Positions 1 to 5,039 of a stretch of DNA of 5,039 nt are shown in pieces (the first letter of the stretch is position 1; each line of letters starts with the position of its first letter). The DNA comes from an uncultured Bacilli bacterium (lineage in GTDB: Bacteria; Bacillota_I; Bacilli_A; RF39; UBA660), in contig CANPWK010000081.1 in NCBI GenBank assembly GCA_947584105.1, positions 1-5,039 on the forward strand, read 5' to 3'. Below the pieces are notes generated by a model. The model saw only the letters and a list, made by a program, of their open reading frames with translations, was not told where the DNA came from and did not search any database. The position numbers were made by a program, and so were the translations under genes.

Positions 1-164
1 GTTAAAGCTTTATTAGCATAAGGTACTTTAACTGGATCTATCGCGCGATTAACCCGATAATTGTAAAAAGCCCATAGCACAATAATTCCCGCTAAAAAGC
101 CTAAAATTGTTACTGTATTTTTATTTGATATAAATTTTTTAATTGTATTAACTAAATTTCCCAT
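1..164 (-). CDS. cpaB: CpaB-like Tad/Flp pilus assembly protein, N-terminal fragment
   Basis: Only the first 54 codons are present; the gene runs off the left edge. The start is the ATG at 164, preceded by a strong GGAGGA ribosome site four bases away. The sequence shows a short basic N-terminus (residues 1-16), one membrane segment (about 17-34, TVTILGFLAGIIVLWAF), then a linker with Arg/Asn residues leading into PVKVPYANKAL. This order of short tail, single membrane helix and the start of a 'VPYA' beta strand is what CpaB/RcpC proteins of low-GC Bacillota look like just before their SAF domain. CpaB is an inner-membrane-anchored, extracytoplasmic component of Tad (tight adherence) pilus machines. 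It is the last gene visible of the leftward operon, downstream of three surface-protein genes. The family call rests on about 20 residues beyond the helix and on recall of similar proteins, so other SAF or single-pass proteins remain possible. The missing part would decide it. Confidence 0.62.
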   Translation of the reverse strand, partial: MGNLVNTIKKFISNKNTVTILGFLAGIIVLWAFYNYRVNRAIDPVKVPYANKAL

Positions 165-168
165 TTTA

Positions 169-174
169 TCCTCC
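169..174 (-). promoter_or_regulatory. Ribosome binding site of the CpaB-like gene
   Basis: The minus strand reads GGAGGATAAAATG, a near-perfect Shine-Dalgarno sequence with a normal short spacer. It fixes the ATG at 164 as the start. It lies 15 bases downstream of the stem-loop at 190-218, so a folded hairpin would not cover it. Confidence 0.85.
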
Positions 175-189
175 ATTCATTAACTGACT

Positions 190-218
190 ATTGGATTCAC
201 TTTTTTGGTGAATCCAAT
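190..218 (-). other. Perfect 11-bp stem-loop between two operon genes
   Basis: Bases 190-200 and 208-218 are exact reverse complements (ATTGGATTCAC / GTGAATCCAAT on the minus strand) around a 7-base loop (CAAAAAA). The structure begins five bases after the TAA stop of the 140-aa gene and ends before the ribosome site of the CpaB-like gene. Neither strand has a U-run directly after the stem, so it does not look like a standard intrinsic terminator. It may act as an mRNA processing or 3'-end stabilising element, or as a partial transcription attenuator, setting different levels for the surface proteins upstream and the pilus machine genes downstream. The hairpin is seen directly; the role is inferred. 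Confidence 0.7.
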
Positions 219-223
219 CATCA

Positions 224-646
224 TTATTTATTATTTTCTCCTATTGCATTACCTTCAATTATTGCATCAATTCGATTAACTATATCGAAGTCTGTAGCTT
301 CCCCAACTATCGTGAATGTATTGGATTTTCCTTTAACTTCTACACTTACTTTTGGCGGTGCTTCATAAATATCATAAAATTTAATTTCATAAGTTGATGT
401 TAATGATGCATTTTCGGCAAATCTTCTTAAAAAACTTTCAATTAATTTTTCTTTATTAATTTTTATTTCGCCATATTGCCGATAATAAGAATAATCGACG
501 GCATCTACCATTGATGCTTCAGTTAATTCTTTAATTAAGAAATAATCTTGTTGGTTATTAGAAGTAACACTTTGTACCAATAACATAATTACAACAATAA
601 ATACTCCTAATAATATTAGCCAATAAGCCCAAAAAGCATTTTTCAC
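224..646 (-). CDS. Small single-pass membrane protein, TadE-like/DUF5411-type
   Basis: This is a 140-aa protein with a GTG start. An in-frame TAA lies immediately before that GTG, so the start cannot be further upstream, and the next Met (residue 21) is inside the membrane helix. Residues 1-6 are short and cytoplasmic, about 7-26 form one strongly hydrophobic helix (LILLGVFIVVIMLLV), and the rest is an extracytoplasmic domain. That domain has a helical part (ELTEASMVDAVDYSYYRQYG, about 40-60; then KINKEKLIESFLRRFAEN) and a beta-rich end (STYEIKFYDIYEAPPKVSVEV). This plan matches the small TadE/TadF-like pseudopilin-type proteins of Tad loci, and it resembles proteins I recall as DUF5411 in uncultured Bacilli. 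No prepilin peptidase site (Gly followed by Glu at +5) is evident. It sits 18 bases after the large secreted protein and upstream of the CpaB-like gene, which supports a role in the same envelope machine. Its biochemical function is unknown. Confidence 0.6.
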   Translation of the reverse strand: MKNAFWAYWLILLGVFIVVIMLLVQSVTSNNQQDYFLIKELTEASMVDAVDYSYYRQYGEIKINKEKLIESFLRRFAENASLTSTYEIKFYDIYEAPPKVSVEVKGKSNTFTIVGEATDFDIVNRIDAIIEGNAIGENNK

Positions 647-650
647 TTAA

Positions 651-664
651 GCATCACACCCTTT
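651..664 (-). promoter_or_regulatory. Weak ribosome site before a GTG start
   Basis: The 18-base gap between the TAG of the 1081-aa gene and the GTG at 646 reads AAAGGGTGTGATGCTTAA on the minus strand. AAAGGG is 12 bases from the start, and GTGTGA is a closer but poorer match. With the GTG start this predicts weaker initiation than for the other genes of the operon. Confidence 0.4.
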
Positions 665-3600
665 CTATTTCCATGAAGGTCCACCAATAACTGATTCATT
701 ATATTGATAACCAGCCCATGGTTCCCAATAGCCACTCTTTAATACTGATTCAGCTGTTCTGTTAGAAATTTCCCCTCTATTTTTCGCATAAACTTCAGCA
801 TTAGTTTCTTCTATTAAACCATCAATAAAGTTACTATAACAGAACATATTCTTATAAACAGCATTATTTTCATCTTCATAATCGTAGCATGTCAAGGATG
901 GATCATTATAACCACCCTTTTCTTCATTTTCCACCTTTTTATTATAATCGCGAATATAATTTGTGACATCTGGAGTTAATTTAATACTAAATTCTAACTT
1001 AGAATCAGCAGATTCATCGTCATCATAAATAGTTGTATTAGATTCTTCAATTCGGTCAATTGTTTCTTCAGCTTTATCTTTAATTAAACTTAAAGAACCA
1101 ATCGTCGTACTAATATTCCAGTTATAACCATATTCCCGACCTGCTGAATCAAATTTAGATGTCGAAACTGGTTTGAAATTTAATTGTAATTCACCTAAAT
1201 TGTAGATACAGTTTACACATTCAACACTACAAGTTGGGCATTCTTTCCATTCACAAAAATCGCCTTCACATTCGAAGTCACAAGTTGGGCATTCAGGAAT
1301 TCGGCAATTATTTTGATAGTAGCATTTGTAATTTCCATCCCAGTTAGAAGCATCCGTTCTATTTTGGGTTTTAGCAACACTATGTTCTTCATTATCGCCG
1401 CCAAAATCAATTAATCTACCTAATTCACCAGTATCGTAAAATTCACCTAAATCTTCAATACTTAATTTAAAGATACCACCACCAACACTATCTAATGATA
1501 ATGGTAAACCATCTACAGGCGTTAATTGAACATTAGGACCAGTATATGTATTATTAGTTGTAATTCCCCCACTAGCAGGACCACTACCAGCAATTTGATA
1601 GAATACAGATGGTGTTATATAATCTTGAGACTTTTCGATATGTTGTTTTACATATTTAGCATTTGAAATACTTTGGGTATTTGTTGTACATCCTTCAGTA
1701 GAACATACAGTAAAGTTATAATTACTAAATACCGCATCAGTTGATTGCCAATTGTTAGCGCTGCCATTACATAAGTTGTATTCATTATCTACCGTACCCG
1801 TACATGCTTGAACACTCGTATTAGTTGTTAAGGTACTTTCTACAGGACTTAAATAACGATCTTTGGCCGCTACTAAACCATAATAAGTTTCTTGTAGTGA
1901 ACCATTAATATATTCGTTATATTCCCAAGACACCTTTTGCGCAAATTTATATGTATTATCCCAAGAAACTGTACAAGCATTTAAATTATTAATAATACTT
2001 AAATATTGACCATAAGCCGTACTATTATCGTAATTCTTTTGATCAAGATTCTTTTGCGCACTGTCAATATCGGCTTGAATAGCTTTCTTAACTTCATCAG
2101 CGTTATTTCCCCGATATTCATAATTTAAAGTAACACTTTTTGTAGTAATAGTACCATCACTATTAACTTTATCAACATCTATTCCGGTATAAGTTCCGGT
2201 AACCCGACTAACGCCACTATCACTAGTAATGGATTGTTTTTGGGCACTAGTTGCTTTTAAGTATTTATTATATTCATTGATAATTGTTCTTTGAGCTTCT
2301 ACAATGTCATCAACGAACTTAGTTTTATTAATGGCTTTATCGCCCGAAATTGTACCCCGATAGCAATCTTGACTACCTTCAATTCTAGCTCTTAATTGGA
2401 AATATCCACCACATTTTAAATCACTAATAGCTTTATTTAAGTTAATTGTCCGATAATCTTCTTTACAGAACGTACTACAATAAGCATTATCAACCCCGCC
2501 ATTATTTTTATTCAATTCATAAGAATTGCCGGCATCATCAACATTATTGATAATACATCTTTTAATATTAGTTGGGGCTTTAACATAACCATTAGTATCT
2601 TCTTGACATGCTGGTGTAGCTAATTCACTATCACAAGGAACAAAAATACAAGCCACATCAGATTTAATTGTAAATTCTTGCGTAATACCATTATTCATAT
2701 TATTGCCGTTACCATTTACACCGGTTACAAAATTAGGTACTGCCCCAATATATTTTTGATGTGATCCCCGTGTTTCTTTTAATAAAGCAACTGAAACCGT
2801 ATTAGTTGGATCATATATCCGATATTTAATTGTTACGGTCGCATCACATTCTTCAGCATCAATTTCATTCTTTTTTAACGTAACCTTAATTTTAGCATTA
2901 TGATTACTATCAACAAATTTAGCAAGGTCAATTTTATCATTAGTTAAAGGTTTCCACGTATTATTATCTAAATATTCAACTTTTTCAATATTTATACCAT
3001 TCGCTGAACATTTATTACATGTTACATCGCCTAAACCAACACTAACATATCCCCCTGCTTTAACATCAGTTATTCTAAAATTAACAATTTTTTCTTCAGA
3101 TACCCGTTCTTTATTTTCGTTTTCCGCAATGTAAACAGATGCTGTAACTTTCGTTGAAGTACTTGCAACTCCGCCGCTAGTTTTAAATTCATAGGCGGCA
3201 TTTATTGCACTTTCTATCTTTTTAACAACCGAATTTTTAAATGATGTGCTAGGGAATTTATAAGTTGACGAACCTATTCCACTAGGCTTAATCGCATTTT
3301 CTAAGCAAGCTTTTCTTTTACTTGCAGAACCAGTTGTACATTTATTTAAGATAGTTGAAACTTTTTCATAGTTCTTTTTCGCAATTTCTACCCCAAGATT
3401 TATAACCGCGCTTCTAGCGGAAAGCATTTCGTCATCGACATAACCTGCTCCGGTTTTAACAAACATCCCAGAAATAAAGGAATTTGCAAAAACTCTCACA
3501 GCAATTTCGGTCTTAGTTATTTCTGCTTTACTAGAATTTCGAGATTGCGCTCCTTCTTTTAAAATCGTTTGTAACCCATAATATAATGCCCGCGTTTTTA

Positions 3601-3910
3601 ATGATTTTTTCGTATTCGTAAAATCAAAAATTTCTTGGACCTTTATCGTTGCTCCATGTCTATTATTTAATCTTATAGGGTCAATACAATAAAGTTTAGC
3701 TTCTTTACCATCATTAAAAGTTGCATAATAGTTCCATGTAGGATAACGATATCCGCCAACAGTAACGCCTAAGCCTCTCGCGGCATCGTCACCGCTAACC
3801 CAATTAAATCTAACACTATCGCCAACTTTTAAAGCTTTAGCGCTACCTAAGCATAAACTAAATGCTAAAATCGTAAAAATAAAAATTAAGCTTTTTTTAA
3901 TTATTTTCAT
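665..3910 (-). CDS. Large secreted Cys-rich modular surface protein with thioester-domain-like N-terminus
   Basis: This 1081-aa protein is translationally coupled to the upstream gene (ATGA overlap). Residues 1-26 are a signal peptide with a SAKA-type cleavage site. Residues about 27-225 resemble the TED thioester domain of Gram-positive adhesins: Cys75 in YCID, an ALYYG segment (108-112) and TEIAVRVF (134-141), which aligns with the TED TQxAIW segment but has Glu135 in place of Gln. Residues about 250-420 look beta-rich (CNKC at 298-301). A Cys block spans 421-516. Residues 525-645 are largely helical. Residues about 795-905 hold a GEFYDTGELGRL segment followed by ten Cys within 863-901, including ECPTC twice. 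Residues about 905-1030 hold PVSTSKF, GYNWN, LTPDVTNYIRDYN and YNDPSLTC, modules I recall from large surface proteins of uncultured Bacilli. There is no C-terminal membrane helix or LPXTG, and the protein ends in a Trp/Tyr/Gly-rich tail. It is probably a secreted adhesin or coat protein of a Tad-like pilus locus. The substrate is unknown, and the TED call is by eye. Confidence 0.75.
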   Translation of the reverse strand: MKIIKKSLIFIFTILAFSLCLGSAKALKVGDSVRFNWVSGDDAARGLGVTVGGYRYPTWNYYATFNDGKEAKLYCIDPIRLNNRHGATIKVQEIFDFTNTKKSLKTRALYYGLQTILKEGAQSRNSSKAEITKTEIAVRVFANSFISGMFVKTGAGYVDDEMLSARSAVINLGVEIAKKNYEKVSTILNKCTTGSASKRKACLENAIKPSGIGSSTYKFPSTSFKNSVVKKIESAINAAYEFKTSGGVASTSTKVTASVYIAENENKERVSEEKIVNFRITDVKAGGYVSVGLGDVTCNKCSANGINIEKVEYLDNNTWKPLTNDKIDLAKFVDSNHNAKIKVTLKKNEIDAEECDATVTIKYRIYDPTNTVSVALLKETRGSHQKYIGAVPNFVTGVNGNGNNMNNGITQEFTIKSDVACIFVPCDSELATPACQEDTNGYVKAPTNIKRCIINNVDDAGNSYELNKNNGGVDNAYCSTFCKEDYRTINLNKAISDLKCGGYFQLRARIEGSQDCYRGTISGDKAINKTKFVDDIVEAQRTIINEYNKYLKATSAQKQSITSDSGVSRVTGTYTGIDVDKVNSDGTITTKSVTLNYEYRGNNADEVKKAIQADIDSAQKNLDQKNYDNSTAYGQYLSIINNLNACTVSWDNTYKFAQKVSWEYNEYINGSLQETYYGLVAAKDRYLSPVESTLTTNTSVQACTGTVDNEYNLCNGSANNWQSTDAVFSNYNFTVCSTEGCTTNTQSISNAKYVKQHIEKSQDYITPSVFYQIAGSGPASGGITTNNTYTGPNVQLTPVDGLPLSLDSVGGGIFKLSIEDLGEFYDTGELGRLIDFGGDNEEHSVAKTQNRTDASNWDGNYKCYYQNNCRIPECPTCDFECEGDFCEWKECPTCSVECVNCIYNLGELQLNFKPVSTSKFDSAGREYGYNWNISTTIGSLSLIKDKAEETIDRIEESNTTIYDDDESADSKLEFSIKLTPDVTNYIRDYNKKVENEEKGGYNDPSLTCYDYEDENNAVYKNMFCYSNFIDGLIEETNAEVYAKNRGEISNRTAESVLKSGYWEPWAGYQYNESVIGGPSWK
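1208..1324 (-). other. Cysteine-dense block in the large surface protein
   Basis: Codons 863-901 encode ten cysteines in 39 residues (863, 869, 874, 877, 881, 886, 891, 894, 898, 901), with three CxxC motifs (874-877, 891-894, 898-901). Spacing is regular and acidic residues lie between them. It could be a disulfide-knotted stalk or a metal-binding knuckle array. Extracytoplasmic location after a signal peptide favours disulfides. Confidence 0.7.
1229..1294 (-). repeat. 15-bp in-frame direct repeat encoding ECPTC
   Basis: The plus-strand sequence ACAAGTTGGGCATTC occurs at 1229-1243 and again at 1280-1294, 51 bases (17 codons) apart. Both copies encode ECPTC in the large protein, followed by DFEC in one copy and SVEC in the other. 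Identical codon choice across the repeat points to a recent tandem duplication of a Cys unit rather than convergence. Confidence 0.75.
3272..3832 (-). other. Thioester-domain (TED)-like region of the large protein
   Basis: Codons about 27-213, directly after the signal peptide. The TGT for Cys75 is at 3686-3688, inside the YCID motif typical of the reactive Cys of TED adhesins. The GAA for Glu135 is at 3506-3508, where the partner Gln of the TQxAIW segment would fall. Another Gln (114, in LQTIL) could satisfy a loose hydrophobic-Gln-x-x-hydrophobic pattern, but it sits directly after the YYG turn, which is not the usual place. Boundaries are approximate and no alignment was run. Confidence 0.45.
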
Positions 3911-3926
3911 AATTCACTGCTCCTTT
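3907..3926 (-). promoter_or_regulatory. ATGA overlap with internal ribosome site (translational coupling)
   Basis: The TGA stop of the anchored protein (3909-3907) overlaps the ATG start of the 1081-aa protein (3910-3908). The ribosome site AAAGGAG (3926-3920) for the second gene lies inside the last codons of the first, nine bases from the ATG. This is a classic coupling arrangement and fixes the start of the large protein. Confidence 0.85.
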
Positions 3927-4698
3927 GTTTTCTAACAATCACAGCTATTACAACCCCCGCAATAACTAAAATTGCAATTCCGCCGCCAATAAAATAATAT
4001 TTATTATTAGCCACAAAATCTTTTATTTCTTCTAATGTATTTTTGTCTTTTTCTTTTGGTGTGTCAGCATTATCATCATCTACTTTTAAATAAGCATCTA
4101 ATCTAGTTTGAAATTCGCCGCTTTCGATATAATCAAAAGTAACAAATTTTTGACATAAGTTAAATTTAGGATTTTCTTCACAAGCAACACTTTCGTAAAA
4201 CTCATTATATCGTGGTGTCCTTACCGTTATAGTTCGTTGTAATTCATTAGGACATCCCGTATTATTACTCGTATAAACTTCAATTGTAAAAGTTGTTACT
4301 GCATCAAGGTTATACCATGGAAAAGTAATAATACCATCTTTAGCATCACTATAATAGAAAGTTTGCTTTTCATCATCATAATCATTGGTGACTACTAAAT
4401 AAAATTTATCCGTCATATTGGTAATCGAAATATCAAAATAACTTAATGTTGTCAAAATTTCTTCATCATTAGGATTAACTTCGCCAACATCAGCTGGTTC
4501 ATTATCTTCTGCATTTGGAGAAACATAATCATTTGGATCTAGTGGTTCTTCCATTTCTTGATATGCTCCGCGCATATTAGAAACTTGGGAATTTATTTCG
4601 GCCTGTTCACTAGTCGAACAGGTTTTGGCCGCATCTACTGGCGTAACAAACATCACACTAATCCAAAACGCAAACATCATTTTTAAACATTTTTGCAT
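3907..4698 (-). CDS. Membrane-anchored surface protein, partner of the large Cys-rich protein
   Basis: This is a 263-aa protein if started at the ATG at 4698, which has AGGTGG at a five-base spacing. A GTG at 4707 would add three residues (MAK), but the ribosome site overlaps it. Residues 1-24 form a signal peptide ending VDAA. Residues about 46-82 are acidic and Pro/Asn-rich, likely a flexible linker. Residues about 83-205 are a beta-rich domain with SYFDISITNMTDKFYLVVTN, then LQRTITVRTPRYNEFYE, then KFNLCQKF, a module I recall at the C-terminus of surface proteins in uncultured Bacilli. Four mature Cys (26, 149, 173, 182) allow two disulfides. Residues 206-233 are a charged spacer. Residues 234-255 are one Gly/Ile/Val-rich membrane helix starting FIGGG, followed by RKQRSSEL as a stop-transfer tail. 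It is first in the operon and overlaps the next gene by ATGA, suggesting fixed stoichiometry or a complex with the 1081-aa protein, which lacks an anchor. No enzymatic motif is seen and the function is unknown. Confidence 0.75.
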   Translation of the reverse strand: MQKCLKMMFAFWISVMFVTPVDAAKTCSTSEQAEINSQVSNMRGAYQEMEEPLDPNDYVSPNAEDNEPADVGEVNPNDEEILTTLSYFDISITNMTDKFYLVVTNDYDDEKQTFYYSDAKDGIITFPWYNLDAVTTFTIEVYTSNNTGCPNELQRTITVRTPRYNEFYESVACEENPKFNLCQKFVTFDYIESGEFQTRLDAYLKVDDDNADTPKEKDKNTLEEIKDFVANNKYYFIGGGIAILVIAGVVIAVIVRKQRSSEL

Positions 4699-4709
4699 TT
4701 TTGCCACCT
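4699..4709 (-). promoter_or_regulatory. Ribosome site that decides the start of the anchored protein
   Basis: The minus strand reads AGGTGGCAAAAATG. AGGTGG (4709-4704) is five bases from the ATG at 4698, while the in-frame GTG at 4707 lies inside the same ribosome site. This favours the ATG. Confidence 0.65.
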
Positions 4710-4720
4710 ACCTATAATTT

Positions 4721-4749
4721 AGTTTACCATAGTTGCCCTTGATTTTCAA
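4721..4749 (-). promoter_or_regulatory. Promoter of the leftward surface-protein operon
   Basis: On the minus strand, TTGAAA (4749-4744) is followed by a 17-base spacer and TAAACT (4726-4721). TGG stands directly before the -10 box, giving an extended -10 (TGn). Transcription should begin about seven bases further left, leaving a leader of roughly 15-20 bases before the ATG at 4698. This is a sigma-A-type match found by eye. Confidence 0.6.
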
Positions 4750-4762
4750 TTAGAAAATTGAA
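4745..4762. repeat. Inverted repeat joining two divergent -35 boxes
   Basis: TTCAATT (4745-4751) and AATTGAA (4756-4762) are exact reverse complements separated by AGAA. The repeat contains most of the -35 boxes of both divergent promoters. It may be a regulator site, or simply the result of two TTGAA boxes placed back to back. Confidence 0.55.
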
Positions 4763-4786
4763 CTTCCAGGCAATTTATGATATATT
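4758..4786 (+). promoter_or_regulatory. Promoter of the rightward CPBP-like gene
   Basis: TTGAAC (4758-4763), a 17-base spacer and TATATT (4781-4786) with TGA immediately before the -10 box, another extended -10 arrangement. The start of transcription would be near 4793, giving a short leader of about 15 bases that just holds the GGAG ribosome site (4797-4800) seven bases before the ATG at 4808. Confidence 0.6.
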
Positions 4787-4807
4787 TAAAAAGAATGGAG
4801 TGAAACT

Positions 4808-5039
4808 ATGAAAACAAGACGGAAAATCGTTGGTTATTTTGGCTTAATTATTTATATAATATTACCAATCTTACTTAACGATTTAATTGCTAAATTCTTT
4901 AATTCTCATAATTTTTGGGTTTTAAATTTAGTTAATTTAATCGCTCCTACTCTTACTAGTATTGTCTTAATTGGCATTTATTGGCCTATTATTAAGGATA
5001 AATGGCAAGACTTTAAAACTAATTGGCGAAAATATTTAC
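4808..5039 (+). CDS. Membrane protein, probable CPBP-family intramembrane protease, N-terminal fragment
   Basis: The first 77 codons are present; the gene runs off the right edge. The ATG at 4808 has GGAG seven bases upstream. The N-terminus is basic (MKTRRK), followed by a membrane helix at about residues 8-26 (VGYFGLIIYIILPILL), a short loop with Asn/Ser/His, a second helix at about 38-60 (LVNLIAPTLTSIVLIGIYW), and a charged Lys/Trp/Asp segment ending DKWQDFKTNWRKYL. This layout is typical of the start of CPBP (Abi/CAAX-type) membrane metalloproteases in low-GC Bacillota, where a 'DFKxNWxKY' segment leads into the third helix. The catalytic EExxxR and HxxxN/H motifs would lie in the missing part, so the call is by N-terminal resemblance only. 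It is divergent from the surface operon, sharing its promoter region. CPBP proteins often handle membrane peptides, but a functional link here is only suggested by position. Confidence 0.5.
   Translation, partial: MKTRRKIVGYFGLIIYIILPILLNDLIAKFFNSHNFWVLNLVNLIAPTLTSIVLIGIYWPIIKDKWQDFKTNWRKYL

Noticed and set aside
166..180. Tiny leader reading frame (ATG AAT GGA GGA TAA) before the CpaB-like start
   Set aside because: Four codons that simply span the ribosome site, with no ribosome site of their own; most likely chance.
190..218. Intrinsic terminator ending the operon
   Set aside because: The stem is perfect but there is no U-run after it on either strand, and a strong ribosome site plus an apparently co-functional gene follow at once.
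665..760. Cell-wall sorting signal or membrane anchor at the end of the large protein
   Set aside because: The last 30 residues hold no LPXTG-like motif, hydrophobic helix or basic tail; the end is polar and aromatic.
1213..1410. Open frame of 65 codons overlapping the Cys-rich block
   Set aside because: It lies in a shifted frame inside the 1081-aa gene. Its repeated NAQLV segments are the frame-shifted reading of the duplicated ECPTC unit, and it has no ribosome site of its own.
3907..3909. Mycoplasma-type code with TGA read as Trp
   Set aside because: TGA is a well-placed stop in an ATGA overlap, and tryptophans in all genes are TGG.
4705..4707. GTG as the start of the anchored surface protein
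   Set aside because: The GTG overlaps the AGGTGG ribosome site that fits the ATG nine bases further on. Only three residues differ.
4776..4781. TATGAT as the -10 box of the rightward promoter
   Set aside because: It is only 12 bases from TTGAAC, whereas TATATT gives a 17-base spacer plus an extended -10.

Overview
The window is AT-rich (roughly one third G+C by eye) and almost fully coding. Gene style points to a low-GC Bacillota, most likely one of the uncultured gut Bacilli lineages known from metagenomes (RF39/Erysipelotrichales-like). The reasons are strong AGGAGG-type ribosome sites, Gram-positive signal peptides, and recognisable protein modules that I associate with those lineages. 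TGA is used as a stop (gene at 3907) and Trp is TGG throughout, so this is not the Mycoplasma/Spiroplasma code. The taxonomic call is inference from memory of protein families, not a search result.

Layout: four genes run leftwards on the minus strand, and one gene runs rightwards from the right edge. In transcription order the minus-strand operon is: (i) a signal-peptide-bearing, C-terminally membrane-anchored 263-aa surface protein (4698 to 3907); (ii) a 1081-aa secreted, cysteine-rich modular protein, overlapping the first by ATGA (3910 to 665); (iii) a 140-aa protein with one N-terminal membrane segment, resembling small TadE-like or DUF5411-type proteins (646 to 224); (iv) after a perfect 11-bp stem-loop, the first 54 codons of a CpaB-like (SAF-domain) Tad/Flp pilus assembly protein (164 to 1, cut by the window). 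A divergent gene on the plus strand (4808 onward, cut by the window) looks like the N-terminus of a CPBP-type intramembrane protease. The two directions are driven by back-to-back extended -10 promoters whose -35 boxes sit in one inverted repeat.

Reading of the system: the operon looks like the surface-protein end of a Tad-like pilus or secretion locus. The large protein starts with a region resembling the thioester domains (TED) of Gram-positive adhesins, including a YCID motif, but with Glu where the partner Gln would be expected. It has no sortase motif or membrane anchor of its own, whereas its upstream, translationally coupled partner does. A reasonable hypothesis is a secreted Cys-rich adhesin, perhaps tip-located, held or presented by the anchored partner and a Tad-like fibre. 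No RNA genes, mobile elements or CRISPR arrays were seen, and no gene-free stretch exceeds about 110 bases.
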